In this document: positions 5,550-5,684 of the stretch, piece by piece
Layout of the letters: the number at the start of each line of letters is the position of its first letter
How positions within the stretch are numbered: position 1 is the first letter of the stretch
Origin: Verrucomicrobia bacterium UBA2970
GTDB taxonomy: Bacteria > Verrucomicrobiota > Verrucomicrobiia > Limisphaerales > AAA164-E04
DNA length: 5,684 nt
Reading direction: 5' to 3'
NCBI GenBank assembly: GCA_002348345.1
Contig: DEAY01000267.1
Location: 1 to 5,684 of the forward strand
The notes under the pieces: generated by a model
What the model was told of the DNA's origin: nothing
Database searches by the model: none
Seen by the model: the letters and a program-made list of their open reading frames with translations, nothing else
Made by a program: the position numbers and the translations under genes

Positions 5550-5684
5550 AACATCGCTTCAATCCAACTCTCGAAGTGCATTCCAGAAGAACTCACATCG
5601 GCAGTGACAAGATAGTTGCCAGGGGCCTGGGGCGCCACTGCAGGAAACGAAACGTTGCCGCTCGAGCGAGCCGCAATGGTAAGG
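5537..5684 (-). CDS. C-terminal end of a secreted Ig-like protein (partial)
   Basis: The last 48 codons of a gene enter from the right edge. The residues include SFPAVAPQAPGNYLVTADV and end in HFESWIEAMLEVE. The pattern of a proline-rich lead, then G.Y.V.A.V, then a final charged strand is what the last strands of an immunoglobulin-like or related beta-sandwich look like, so I infer an exported protein. The family cannot be told from this piece. It is the first visible gene of a minus-strand operon and shares a four-base overlap with the next gene, so the two products probably act together at the cell envelope. The frame was chosen because the other two minus frames stop within the segment and this one ends exactly at the downstream start. 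Confidence 0.7.
   Translation of the reverse strand, partial: LTIAARSSGNVSFPAVAPQAPGNYLVTADVSSSGMHFESWIEAMLEVE

Noticed and set aside
5134..5607. Plus-strand 157-codon frame opposite the envelope gene
   Set aside because: It is the mirror of the minus-strand coding sequence, with a serine/proline-rich translation and no ribosome site. The signal peptide and operon overlap favour the minus strand.

Overview
The window looks like a piece of a Gram-negative bacterial chromosome, most likely from the PVC group (Planctomycetota or Verrucomicrobiota). The evidence for that is indirect. It has a Tat-exported Gfo/Idh/MocA dehydrogenase with the C-terminal style (RPYR.PW.HP) I associate with those phyla, it is rich in secreted proteins of unfamiliar type, gene density is modest, and Shine-Dalgarno sequences are weak or absent before most starts. 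No mobile element, CRISPR array, tRNA or rRNA was seen.

Layout from left to right. Bases 1-147 hold no gene I can defend. A minus-strand gene (148-1497) encodes a 449-residue Tat-signal oxidoreductase. A divergent gap of about 380 bases separates it from a plus-strand gene (1879-2580) for a 233-residue secreted protein made of two tandem copies of a ~100-residue beta-rich domain; it ends at a strong intrinsic terminator (2622-2655). The next 450 bases contain a tight inverted repeat (2704-2721) and a possible 42-codon small gene (2903-3031) that stops two bases before a 61-residue zinc-ribbon protein gene (3034-3219). That gene is closed by a near-ideal terminator (3247-3276). Bases 3277-3653, between convergent genes, are non-coding but unusually rich in inverted repeats, including a 30-base near-perfect palindrome.

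The right third is a minus-strand operon. The C-terminal end of one secreted, Ig-like protein (5537-5684, running off the window) overlaps by a GTGA junction with a second gene that reads from 5540 to 3654. That second frame would encode a 628-residue envelope protein (signal peptide, exported beta domain, two membrane helices, C-terminal NTF2-like domain), but it is broken by one in-frame TAG at 5043-5045. The frame continues without any other lesion for 462 codons after the stop, there is no credible ribosome site after it, and three other genes here use TAG as their normal stop. The best reading is a single-base nonsense mutation (possibly CAG to TAG) or a sequence error. A functional amber is the less likely but more interesting alternative.

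No clearly new system is visible. The items most worth following are the interrupted envelope gene, the small gene next to the zinc ribbon, and the hairpin-rich intergenic region.
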